Assembly (NCBI RefSeq): GCF_025854275.1
Contig: NZ_CP107567.1
Span: forward strand, 558,001 to 622,000
Direction: 5' to 3'
DNA: 64,000 nt
DNA from: Streptomyces peucetius
GTDB lineage: Bacteria > Actinomycetota > Actinomycetes > Streptomycetales > Streptomycetaceae
A model generated the notes under the pieces. That model was not told the DNA's origin. It did no database searches and saw only the letters and a program-made list of their open reading frames with translations. This document shows positions 55,797-63,342 of the stretch, one piece after another (position 1 is the stretch's first letter; the number at the start of each line of letters is the position of its first letter). The position numbers were made by a program, and so were the translations under genes.

Positions 55797-56081
55797 ATGC
55801 CTGACCGGACCGTTGAGCTCGATGACGACCTCGCGCAGCTGACCCACGCGGTCGACCGCATCGCCCGCAAGTACGAGGAGCGCATCTCTGAGGGCACCGG
55901 CCAACCGAGCACACTGAGAGCCACGAAGCCGGTCGTCACGCCCATCGACATCTGTGGCAGGGCCCAGGAGATCTTCCAGAAGAGGAAGAAGGCGTGGGAG
56001 GACGCCAATAAGCCAACCAGTGGCCCCGTGTTCGCCTCGTATGTGGCGGCATCGGCACTCGTTCAGATGTTCTGCGGTTGA
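55797..56081 (+). CDS. Unrecognised small helical protein in atypical DNA
   Basis: 94 residues; ATG with GGGGAG closely upstream. It begins MPDRTVELDDDLAQLTHAVD, is helical and charged, with a later CGRAQEIFQKRKKAWEDANK segment. Codon use is less GC-biased than in neighbours (for example AAT, ATA-free but several A/T-ending codons), which fits acquisition by transfer. No family recognised. The following 56082-56259 holds nothing I can identify. Confidence 0.5.
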   Translation: MPDRTVELDDDLAQLTHAVDRIARKYEERISEGTGQPSTLRATKPVVTPIDICGRAQEIFQKRKKAWEDANKPTSGPVFASYVAASALVQMFCG

Positions 56082-56259
56082 GGCACGACTCCGCTGCCCC
56101 GGATGCTCCCTGACCATCGCGGTCACGCCGCGACGCACTATGCGCACCAACCTACGAGCGCGGTGCCCCGGTCAGCTGCGGCAGGCCGCGAACCGCAGCC
56201 CGAACCCGCCTCGTCAAAAGCAATCCCCGAGTCCCTGCTGCAGGAGGATCCGTCCTGAC

Positions 56260-56303
56260 GAACTGAACGCCCCCACCGCTTCGGCGGTGGGGGCGTTCAG
56301 TTC
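56260..56303. terminator. Very strong UUCG-loop terminator
   Basis: Perfect 20-bp stem (arms 56260-56279 and 56284-56303) closed by a TTCG tetraloop, the most stable hairpin in the window. It begins three bases after the stop of the tiny minus-strand ORF at 56307-56357 and can also end transcription of the 55797 gene. Confidence 0.85.
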
Positions 56304-56306
56304 TGC

Positions 56307-56357
56307 CTAGCCGTAATCGGCGAGGACGTCCTCGACCAGTTCGTCATCCGCCAACAT
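56307..56357 (-). CDS. Candidate 16-residue micro-ORF (MLADDELVEDVLADYG)
   Basis: ATG at 56355-56357 with GGAG nine bases ahead, 16 codons, TAG stop, and the UUCG terminator three bases later. The upstream in-frame codon TGA at 56379-56381 shows it is not the tail of a longer frame. The peptide is strongly acidic. The compact unit (ribosome site, ORF, terminator) in atypical DNA could be a real micropeptide gene or the remnant of a deleted RiPP-like precursor. Unproven. Confidence 0.3.
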   Translation of the reverse strand: MLADDELVEDVLADYG

Positions 56358-56371
56358 TGTCGGGTCTCCGT

Positions 56372-56688
56372 TCCTACTTCAATTTGGAGGCACTCGTAAC
56401 TGTTTGGCGCGAAATCATGGGCGGCGTGAAGACGCCGAGCACCTCGCGAACGTCGCCTCCGATCGCCACAGCGACAGGGAGATCCTTCCACCCGGAAACA
56501 ACAGGATCGTCCGCCAAATCCTTCACAGCGGATGCCGAACTACTCAGCGCCTACCTTGATCACTACTTGTCACGCCCCCGACCTCGTCGAAGTCCGGGCC
56601 GTGGCGGCCCTCGACCCGCAAGACTGCTGGCACGCCGTGCAGCAACTTTGCGCTTTCGTCGACGAGACCGCTGAGGCCTTCGCCGGCC
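56372..56688 (+). pseudogene. Frameshifted coding remnant
   Basis: One frame reads FNLEALVTVWREIMGGVKTP and later FTADAELLSAYLDHYLSRP; near 56575 the sense continues one frame over as DLVEVRAVAALDPQDCWHAV then QLCAFVDETAEAF. A single base change restores one protein, so this looks like a broken gene, perhaps of the DUF6000-like group; the family call is weak. It ends where the kinase remnant begins. Confidence 0.35.
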
Positions 56689-56689
56689 G

Positions 56690-56811
56690 CCGGGGCCACC
56701 GGACCGGATGTCGAGGGTGGCACCGATCAGCAGCGCCCTCTCCCGCATCCCGCGGATGTTCGCCCCCTCGCAGGCCAGGCCGATGCCGCGGCCGTCGTCG
56801 GTGACGCGTCG
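56690..56811 (-). pseudogene. C-terminal remnant of a NarL-type sensor histidine kinase
   Basis: The minus strand reads VTDDGRGIGLACEGANIRGM and RERALLIGATLDIRSGGPGG, the G1/G2 end of an HATPase domain as in NarX/DevS-type kinases. Everything upstream (sensor, dimerisation and N box) is gone and the last ~15 residues are cut. It precedes the response-regulator remnant (54379) in the normal kinase-regulator order, 1.9 kb away, with foreign sequence between. Confidence 0.65.
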
Positions 56812-56860
56812 CCCGCTGCCCGGGACATGGGTCCCGAGGGCAACAGCCGAAGGAGGCAAC

Positions 56861-57332
56861 ATGACCGAGCCCGAGCCGCGCGCGCAGCCACCGTCGGCGG
56901 CGGAGAGCGCCCGACTGTGGAGATGGCGGCGCAGTCCGCTGCGCCGGCGGTCCGACCTGGTGCAGGCGTGAGTCGGTCTGGCGCTGACCTCGGCCGTAAT
57001 GGCCGCGGTGCCCACGGCGATGGCGTGCGTGGGCAGCGCCGTGCGGGATTCCCTGGGGAGAGGGCGGCGCAGGAGGCACGTACCCCGCGAGCAGGTCACG
57101 GCCGTGCTGGTACACCCCGCCATCCCTAGCCGGGTTCCGAGGAGCCCGGCATTCGCTGTAGTCGGCCGAGGTGCGTTTCCCCGGCCCCGGCGGAGCGCCG
57201 CGCACCGGGAAGACCGGCGTGTCCCCGGGCCTGCCCGTCGGCAGCGCCGTCCGTGTGTGGCGCGACGACGAGGGACGGCTGACCAAGGCTCCGATGCGAG
57301 ACGGCGTCCTTCGTGTGGCGGGCCGCCGCTGA
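56861..57332 (+). pseudogene. Broken Rv1733c-family membrane protein
   Basis: It starts with an excellent ribosome site (AAGGAGG) and ATG 56861, and reads to RRSPLRRRSDLVQA. Then TGA at 56969-56971 replaces the TGG of the family motif VQAW. The same frame goes on as VGLALTSAVMAAVPTAMACV (membrane segment). After a frameshift near 57160 the C-terminal family part is readable as TGKTGVSPGLPVGSAVRVW then DDEGRLTKAPM, ending at TGA 57330-57332. So there is one nonsense change and at least one frameshift. Rv1733c relatives belong to DosR/OsdR-type dormancy regulons. Confidence 0.7.
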
Positions 57333-57449
57333 CGGCCCGTCGGCTCCCGGGCGCCCGGGTGCCGCGTCCTCCCCGACCGGGCGGACGCGATCGGGTGATC
57401 TTCCCGTCAGCCCGTGTCCCCCGTGGGACAAGGGGTTACGCGTGGCGAC

Positions 57450-58190
57450 ATGAACGTACCCACTCATGCTCTGCGTCTGCGTGCCGCCGTCCCCGGATGC
57501 CTCCTCGCCTGTTCGGCCCTGCTGCTCACCGCCTGTGGAACCGACAAGGGGACGGAGGTCAGCGCGGCAGCCGCGCAAACGGGCAGCCCGACGAGCACCG
57601 CGAGCCCCACGGGCTCACCCAGCCCGACGGACACCGCGACCAGCCTCACGGACGACCAGGCCGAGCGCCGGGCGCTGGTCCCGGCCGCCACGGTCACCTG
57701 GAACGACGCGGCCGACACGGCGGTCGGCGAGGTCTCCGGCAGCAAGCTGGTCGAGATCGAACTGACACGCTCGGAGAACGGTGCCACCAGCACCCCCTCG
57801 CCGAGTCCTTCACCGAGTCCTTCACCGAGCCCGGGCACCCCCGTGTGGGCCGCCGAGGTCGCCACCGAGGACGGCACCGTCCACATCGTCCATGTGGACG
57901 CCTCCTCCGGCGAGGTGCTGCGGTCCGAGCAGGAGACCGACCAGGACGCCGACGACAAGCGCCGGATCGCCGACCGCCTGGCCGAGGCCGAAGTCACGGC
58001 CCAGCAGGCGGTGACCACGGCGACCGGGAGGACGGACGGCACGGTCACCGCCGTCCAGCTCGACAACGACGACGCCGACAGGCTGATCTGGTCGGTCGAC
58101 GTCGTCACCCAGGCGGACTGGAACAAGACGACCTTCGACATCGACGCCACCAACGGGGAGATCCTGCGCGAGCAGGTCGACCGCGACTGA
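57450..58190 (+). CDS. PepSY-domain lipoprotein
   Basis: 246 residues from ATG 57450. Lipobox LTAC near 31, a Ser/Thr/Pro-rich linker, a first PepSY-like domain at about 70-160 and a second at 170-246 (ITAQQAV-type VTAQQAVTTATGRTDGTVTAVQ, ending ATNGEILREQVDRD). The first domain carries a (PS)n insertion at about 114-125 encoded by a short tandem repeat, which may vary in length between strains. PepSY proteins at the cell surface often inhibit or modulate peptidases; a target is not visible. Confidence 0.8.
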   Translation: MNVPTHALRLRAAVPGCLLACSALLLTACGTDKGTEVSAAAAQTGSPTSTASPTGSPSPTDTATSLTDDQAERRALVPAATVTWNDAADTAVGEVSGSKLVEIELTRSENGATSTPSPSPSPSPSPSPGTPVWAAEVATEDGTVHIVHVDASSGEVLRSEQETDQDADDKRRIADRLAEAEVTAQQAVTTATGRTDGTVTAVQLDNDDADRLIWSVDVVTQADWNKTTFDIDATNGEILREQVDRD

Positions 58191-58214
58191 CGCGGTACGC
58201 CCGTACGCCCAGTA

Positions 58215-58251
58215 CGCCGCTGCCCCCGGCCCATGGCCGGGGGCAGCGGCG
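58215..58251 (+). terminator. Terminator after the PepSY gene
   Basis: Perfect 17-bp inverted repeat (58215-58231 and 58235-58251) with a three-base loop, 25 bases after the stop. Confidence 0.7.
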
Positions 58252-58413
58252 TGCCCGGTCCGAGCGGGAGCTGCCGCGGCCACCGACGACGACCGTCCGG
58301 CAGGGAGTGCCGCCGGCTCTCCGAACGCCTCGGCGCGGGAGCCGGGACGGCGGTCTTCCACCGGTCGGCTCAGCAGAACTGCGCGTCTCCGCAGGCGTTC
58401 CTACGCTTGCCGA

Positions 58414-59625
58414 ATGATCATCAGATTTATTGCACGGCTGGTCTGTTGCTGCGTGGCCGCCGTAGCCGCAGGTTCCTTCGGTCTTCTGCCGGCTTCCGCC
58501 GCTCCGCGGACCGACCCCACGCCCCGGCCCGGCTCCGTCGACACGTCGCCGCTGCAGCGCCCGGGGACGCACGTCGGGCCGCTCCACGGCGCACCCGAAG
58601 CCCCGGACGACGTCTCCGCCCTGTCGTGGCTGGTCGCCGACGCCGACACCGGTGACGTACTCGCCGCTCATGACGCGCACCGCCGGCTGCCGCCCGCCAG
58701 TACCATCAAGGCTCTCTTCGCCGTCACGGCACTGCCGCGCCTCGCGGACGCCCCGCCGCACACGGTCACCGAGGAGGAGCTCGAGACCGTGGGCGAGGGA
58801 AGCAGCCGGGTCGGCATCGCCGCCGGCCGCACCTACACGGTCGACGACCTGTGGCGCGGCGTCTTCCTCAGCTCCGGCAACGACGCCGTGCACGTACTGG
58901 CAGAGATGAACGGCGGCTGGACCGCCACGGCCGAACAGATGCAGGCCAAGGCCCGCGCGCTGGGCGCCTTCGACACCCACGTCGTCTCCCCGGACGGCTA
59001 CGACGAACCGGGCCAGGTCTCCTCCGCGTTCGACCTGGCGGTGTTCGGGCGCGCGGGACTGGCGGACCCCCGGTTCGCGTCGTACGCGGCGACCGTCGAC
59101 GCGCGGTTCCCCGGCGGCACCGAGGACGACGGCAGCCCCACCTGGACGTACGGCATCCAGAACACCAACCGGCTGCTGACGGGAGCGAACGGGGTGGAGA
59201 AGTACCCGGGGATCATCGGCGTCAAGAACGGCTACACCTCCCACGCCGGCAACACGCTGATCGCCGCCGCGCGCCGCGACGGCCGCACCCTTCTGGTGAC
59301 GGTGATGAACCCTCAGCAGGGCGGTGGGTACTCGGTGTACGAAGAGGCGCGGTCGCTGCTGGACTGGGGTTTCGCTGCGGCGGGACGGGTCGAGCCCGTG
59401 GGCTCGCTAAAGCCCCCCGCCGTGGAGAAGGCCCCGGCGGCCGGCCCCGGGCCGGTCACACCGGCCGCCACACCGCCCGCCCGCGCCTCCGCCGCGTCCT
59501 CGGCGGAGGCCAGGACGGGAGCCGCGTACGCCTGGGTCGGCGCCTTCGTCGGCGCTGCCGTCCTGACGGCAGCCCTCGTCCTGCGACTGCGTCGCCGTGA
59601 CGGTGCCCCAGGCCGGGTCTCCTGA
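58414..59625 (+). CDS. D-alanyl-D-alanine carboxypeptidase (S11, PBP5-like)
   Basis: 403 residues. The signal peptide is 1-29, and a C-terminal Pro/Ala linker leads to a membrane segment (about 370-393) with an Arg-rich tail, so it is anchored in the membrane facing the wall. Active-site motifs are SxxK in PPASTIKALF near 90, SGN in LSSGNDAVHV near 152, and KNG in GVKNGYTSHAG near 271, where most S11 enzymes have KTG. It trims the terminal D-Ala of peptidoglycan stem peptides. The downstream glycosylase starts one base after its stop. Confidence 0.9.
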   Translation: MIIRFIARLVCCCVAAVAAGSFGLLPASAAPRTDPTPRPGSVDTSPLQRPGTHVGPLHGAPEAPDDVSALSWLVADADTGDVLAAHDAHRRLPPASTIKALFAVTALPRLADAPPHTVTEEELETVGEGSSRVGIAAGRTYTVDDLWRGVFLSSGNDAVHVLAEMNGGWTATAEQMQAKARALGAFDTHVVSPDGYDEPGQVSSAFDLAVFGRAGLADPRFASYAATVDARFPGGTEDDGSPTWTYGIQNTNRLLTGANGVEKYPGIIGVKNGYTSHAGNTLIAAARRDGRTLLVTVMNPQQGGGYSVYEEARSLLDWGFAAAGRVEPVGSLKPPAVEKAPAAGPGPVTPAATPPARASAASSAEARTGAAYAWVGAFVGAAVLTAALVLRLRRRDGAPGRVS

Positions 59626-59626
59626 C

Positions 59627-60415
59627 GTGCCGGAGCTGCCGGACGTCGAGGGATTCCGGGAGGTTCTGGCCTCCTGCGCACAGGGCAGACGGATCGAGCG
59701 CGTCGAGGTGGGCGACACGGGCGTGCTGCACGGGGTGAGTGCGCAGCGGCTGCGCCGCGTTCTCGAAGGGCGCCGGTTCACGGAGCCGGAACGGCACGGG
59801 AAGTGGCTGCTCGCCCGCACGGACGGGCCGACCGTGCTGCTGCACTTCGGCATGACCGGAGAACTGCTCTGCTGCCACGCGACGGACCCGCCGCATCCGC
59901 ACGACCGTGTGGTGTTCACCGTCGGCCGCGAGCAGCTCCGCTACCGCGACCAGCGCAAGCTGCAGGGATTGTGGCTCGCCGACGACGCCGGCGCGGACGT
60001 CGTCCGGATCCTGCACGACCAGGGGCCGGACGCGCTGTCGGTCGAGCGGGACGAGTTCGACACGCTGCTCTCCCGCCGGCACGGCCGTGTCAAGCCCGCC
60101 CTCACCGATCAGTCGGTCCTCGCCGGACTGGGCAATCTGCTGGCGGACGAGATCCTGTGGCGCGCCGGTGTGCATCCGATGCGCCGGTGCGACCGGTTGG
60201 ACGACGACGAGCGCCGCCGTCTGCACACCGAGATGCGCCGCACCCTGCGCTCGTCGGTGCGTGCCGGGCGTGTTCCGCCGCGGAGGAGCTGGCTCACCGG
60301 CCGCCGTGACGACGAGGACCCGCGGTGCCCGCGCTGCGACGGGCCGCTGGACCGCAGGCGCGTCGGCGGGCGCGGCACCGTGTTCTGCCCGCGGTGCCAG
60401 CCCGAACGCGCGTGA
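59627..60415 (+). CDS. Fpg/Nei-family DNA glycosylase
   Basis: 262 residues. The start must be GTG 59627: in this family the residue after the initiator, Pro2, is the catalytic nucleophile, and the product begins MPELPDVEGF. Upstream in-frame starts would bury it. Also present are the helix-two-turn-helix region (DQSVLAGLGNLLADEILWRAGVHP near 150-173) and the zinc finger CPRCDGPLDRRRVGGRGTVFCPRC at the end. It removes oxidised bases from DNA. The subfamily (MutM or Nei) is not decided. It is translationally coupled to the carboxypeptidase gene. Confidence 0.9.
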   Translation: MPELPDVEGFREVLASCAQGRRIERVEVGDTGVLHGVSAQRLRRVLEGRRFTEPERHGKWLLARTDGPTVLLHFGMTGELLCCHATDPPHPHDRVVFTVGREQLRYRDQRKLQGLWLADDAGADVVRILHDQGPDALSVERDEFDTLLSRRHGRVKPALTDQSVLAGLGNLLADEILWRAGVHPMRRCDRLDDDERRRLHTEMRRTLRSSVRAGRVPPRRSWLTGRRDDEDPRCPRCDGPLDRRRVGGRGTVFCPRCQPERA

Positions 60416-60453
60416 GCACCGCCGCTTGTCGCCGGTGCCGATGCCGGTGCGGG

Positions 60454-61983
60454 TCAGTGTTGCAGTTGGCCGTCGACCTGCCGTGGAAGTCCGTGCGGGT
60501 TGTCGTCGCGGAGCTCCGCTGGGAGCAGTGCGTGGGGGGTGTTCTGGTAGGTGACGGGGCGTAGCCAGCGTTCGATGGCGGTGGTGCCGACGGAGGTGGA
60601 GGTGGAGGTGGTGGCGGGGTAGGGGCCGCCGTGGTGCTGGGCGGGGGCGACGGCGACGCCGGTGGGCCAGGCGTTGACGAGGATGCGTCCGGCGAGGGGG
60701 GTGAGGCGGGCGAGGAGGTCGGTGGCGTGGGGGGTGCCGTCGGTTTCCGTGGTGGACAGGTGGACGGTGGCGGTGAGGTTGCCGGGGAGGCGGTCGAGGA
60801 CGGCGGTGACCTCGTCGTCGCCGTCGTAGCGGGCGACGACGGTGACGGGGCCGAAGCACTCCTCGAGGAGGAGGGTGTGCGGGCCGTCGCCCGCGAGGCG
60901 GGCGGCGGGCACGGTGAGGAAGCCGGGGGTGACGGTGTGCTCGGAGCCGGCGCCGGGGGCGACCGGGGCGTCGACGTCGGCCAGGGCCGTGCGCTCGGCG
61001 ACACCCGCGACGAAGTTGTCCCGCATCCGGTGGTCGAGCAGCACACCGTCGCCGGTGCCGGCGACGGCGTCGGCCAGGGCCTTGACCAGGCGGTCGCCGT
61101 CGTCGCCCGACGGGGCCAGGACCAGGCCCGGCTTGACGCAGAACTGCCCCGTGCCCAGCGTCATCGACCCCGCCAGGCCCGTGCCGATCTCCTCGGCGCG
61201 TTCCGCGGCGGCCGCCTCGCTCACCACGACCGGGTTGAGGGAACCCAGCTCGCCGTGGAAGGGGATCGGCACCGGCCGGGCCGCCGCCGCGTCGAACAGG
61301 GCCCGCCCGCCGCGCACCGACCCGGTGAACCCGGCCGCCGCGACCAGCGGATGACGCACCAGCTCCACCCCCGCCTCGAAACCGTGCACCAGACCGATCA
61401 CACTCTCCGCAACACCGTGCTCGGCGGCCGCCCGCCGCAGCACCGCCGCGACCCGCTCCGACGTCGCCGGATGATCCGGATGCGCCTTGACCACCACCGG
61501 ACAGCCCGCCGCCAGCGCACTGGCCGTGTCCCCGCCCGGCACCGAGAACGCGAACGGGAAGTTCGACGCCGCATACACGGCCACCACCCCCAACGGCACC
61601 TTGTAACGACGCAGATCCGGCACCGGCGGAACCGCACCCCCATCGGGATGATCGATGATCACCCCCAGGAACGCCCCCTCCTCCACCACCCCCGCGAACG
61701 CCCGCAACTGGTAACACGTCCGCGCCAGCTCACCCGACAACCGCACCGGCCCCAACGCCGTCTCCGCATCCGCCACCGAGACAAGCCCGTCCCCAGCCTC
61801 CTCCAGCAACCGCGCAGCGGTACGGAGAAAACCGGCACGCACGGTCCGGTCGGCCAGCGAGGCACGGGCCCCGTCGGCGGCCCGTACCGCCGCGTCGACC
61901 TCGCGGGCACCGGCTTCGTCCGCGACCCGTTCGCGCTGCACTCCCGTGCGCGGGTCGATGCTCCATACAGGTGTTGCTGTCAC
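60454..61983 (-). CDS. Aldehyde dehydrogenase, 2-oxoglutarate semialdehyde type
   Basis: 509 residues from GTG 61983 (GGGAGG eight bases ahead). NADP-aldehyde dehydrogenase motifs: VYAASNFPFAFSVPGGDTASAL near 133, FTGSVRGGRALFD near 217, the general-base Glu in FHGELGSLNPVVV near 240, and the catalytic Cys in LGTGQFCVKPGLV near 278. This motif set matches 2,5-dioxopentanoate (2-oxoglutarate semialdehyde) dehydrogenases, the last step of oxidative pentose, uronate and aldarate pathways. It is divergent from an enolase-superfamily dehydratase, which supports a sugar-acid pathway. Convergent with the glycosylase. Confidence 0.87.
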   Translation of the reverse strand: MTATPVWSIDPRTGVQRERVADEAGAREVDAAVRAADGARASLADRTVRAGFLRTAARLLEEAGDGLVSVADAETALGPVRLSGELARTCYQLRAFAGVVEEGAFLGVIIDHPDGGAVPPVPDLRRYKVPLGVVAVYAASNFPFAFSVPGGDTASALAAGCPVVVKAHPDHPATSERVAAVLRRAAAEHGVAESVIGLVHGFEAGVELVRHPLVAAAGFTGSVRGGRALFDAAAARPVPIPFHGELGSLNPVVVSEAAAAERAEEIGTGLAGSMTLGTGQFCVKPGLVLAPSGDDGDRLVKALADAVAGTGDGVLLDHRMRDNFVAGVAERTALADVDAPVAPGAGSEHTVTPGFLTVPAARLAGDGPHTLLLEECFGPVTVVARYDGDDEVTAVLDRLPGNLTATVHLSTTETDGTPHATDLLARLTPLAGRILVNAWPTGVAVAPAQHHGGPYPATTSTSTSVGTTAIERWLRPVTYQNTPHALLPAELRDDNPHGLPRQVDGQLQH

Positions 61984-62009
61984 TGCGTCGGCCTCCCGGA
62001 TGACCAGCT

Positions 62010-62165
62010 GTTCGAGATTTCGTGCTGCGTCCCTTATTTCGAACCTCTCCAGGCTATGCTCCTCGAAGAAAGGCGGTCAAGGGCGCTCGCGCCCCATTGA
62101 CATGCGACGACCTCCATCCTTACTGTCGCGGCAGAATTTCGAACATGTGTCGAGATATCGAACAT
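62010..62165. promoter_or_regulatory. Cluster of TCGAAC sites in the divergent sugar-acid promoter region
   Basis: ATTTCGAACCT (62036-62046) and ATTTCGAACAT (62136-62146) are exactly 100 bases apart; ATATCGAACAT (62155-62165) and a reversed half (GTTCGAGATTT, 62010-62020) complete the set. The two on the right form a direct repeat spaced by 19 bases, about two helical turns, just ahead of the dehydratase start. This arrangement suggests an operator array for an IclR-, GntR- or LacI-type regulator encoded outside the window. Confidence 0.5.
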
Positions 62166-62181
62166 GACAGGAGCAACTGCC

Positions 62182-63342
62182 TTGCGCATCACGGGAATCA
62201 GCACACATGTGATCGGAACCCCTTGGCGGAACCTCACCTACGTGCAGATCCACACCGACGAGGGGCTCACCGGCATCGGGGAGACCCGCATGCTGGGCCA
62301 CACCGACGCCCTCATCGGTTATCTGCGCGAGGCGGAGGCGAACCACATCGCGGGCTCCGACCCGTTCGCCGTCGAGGACCTGGTGCGCCGCATGAAGTAC
62401 GGCGACTACGGCCGGGCCGGCGAGATCGTCATGTCGGGCATCGCCTGCGTGGAGATGGCCTGCTGGGACATCAAGGGCAAGGCCCTCGGAGTGCCGGTCT
62501 GGCAGCTGCTCGGCGGCAAGGTCCACGACCGGGTCAAGGCGTACGCGAACGGCTGGTACACCACCGAGCGGACCCCGGAGGCGTACCACAAGGCCGCCCG
62601 CGCGGTGATGGAGCGCGGCTACCGGGCCCTGAAGATCGACCCGTTCGGCACGGGCCACTACGAGCTGTCGCACGAGGAGACGCTGTACTCGGTGTCGCTG
62701 ATCGAGGCGGTCCGGGACGCGATCGGCCCCGATGCCGAGCTGATGCTGGAGATGCACGGCCGCTTCTCCCCGTCCACCGCCGTGCGGCTGGCGGGCGAGC
62801 TCGCCCCGTACCGGCCGGCCTGGCTCGAGGAGCCCGTGCCGCCGGAGAATCTCAAGGCGCTCACGAAGGTTGCCGGGAAGGTCGACATGCCGATCGCCAC
62901 CGGCGAACGCATCCACGACCGCATCGAGTTCCGTGAGCTGTTCGAGTCGCAGGCGGCCGACATCCTCCAGCCGGACGTCGGCCACATCGGCGGCATCCTG
63001 GAGACCCGCAAGCTCGCCGCCACGGCCGAGACCCACTACATGCTCGTGGCACCGCACAACGTCGGCGGACCCGTTCTGACGGCCGCGTCGCTCCAGGTCG
63101 GCTTCTCCACGCCGAACTTCAAGATCCTCGAGCACTTCAACGACTTCGCCGACGCCGAGATCAAGAAGGTCGTCAAGGGGGCGCCGCAGGTCGTGGACGG
63201 CTACTTCGAGCTGTCCCACGCACCGGGGCTCGGGGTCGAGCTGGACACCGACGCCGCGGCGGAATTCCCGCAGCAGCAGGCCAGGTTCGACCTGTGGGCC
63301 GAGGGCTGGGAGAAGCGCGACCCGACGGGGAAGCAGGCATGA
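62182..63342 (+). CDS. Mandelate racemase/muconate lactonizing (enolase superfamily) sugar-acid dehydratase
   Basis: 386 residues from TTG 62182, preferred because AGGAG lies eight bases ahead and the product begins MRITGISTHVIGTPWRNLTYV; ATG 62164 in the same frame has no ribosome site and falls in an operator repeat. Superfamily residues: Lys-x-Asp in ALKIDPFG near 151-153, Glu190 with His192 in LMLEMHGRF, Glu pair in WLEEPVPPEN near 216, Glu242 in ATGERIHDR, and His292 in VAPHNVGG. Such enzymes remove water from, or cycloisomerise, sugar acids. Galactonate/gluconate-type or 3,6-anhydrogalactonate-type substrates are possible; the sequence alone does not decide. Its stop overlaps the next gene (ATGA). 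Confidence 0.85.
   Translation: MRITGISTHVIGTPWRNLTYVQIHTDEGLTGIGETRMLGHTDALIGYLREAEANHIAGSDPFAVEDLVRRMKYGDYGRAGEIVMSGIACVEMACWDIKGKALGVPVWQLLGGKVHDRVKAYANGWYTTERTPEAYHKAARAVMERGYRALKIDPFGTGHYELSHEETLYSVSLIEAVRDAIGPDAELMLEMHGRFSPSTAVRLAGELAPYRPAWLEEPVPPENLKALTKVAGKVDMPIATGERIHDRIEFRELFESQAADILQPDVGHIGGILETRKLAATAETHYMLVAPHNVGGPVLTAASLQVGFSTPNFKILEHFNDFADAEIKKVVKGAPQVVDGYFELSHAPGLGVELDTDAAAEFPQQQARFDLWAEGWEKRDPTGKQA

Noticed and set aside
58414..59625. KNG in place of KTG in the carboxypeptidase as a sign of inactivity
   Set aside because: The other two active-site motifs and the rest of the domain are intact and Thr-to-Asn at this place keeps a polar side chain; not enough to call it inactive.
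60631..62100. Plus-strand frame of about 490 codons opposite the aldehyde dehydrogenase
   Set aside because: Antisense shadow; low-complexity Gly/Val/Arg product with no domain, while the minus strand carries all aldehyde dehydrogenase motifs.
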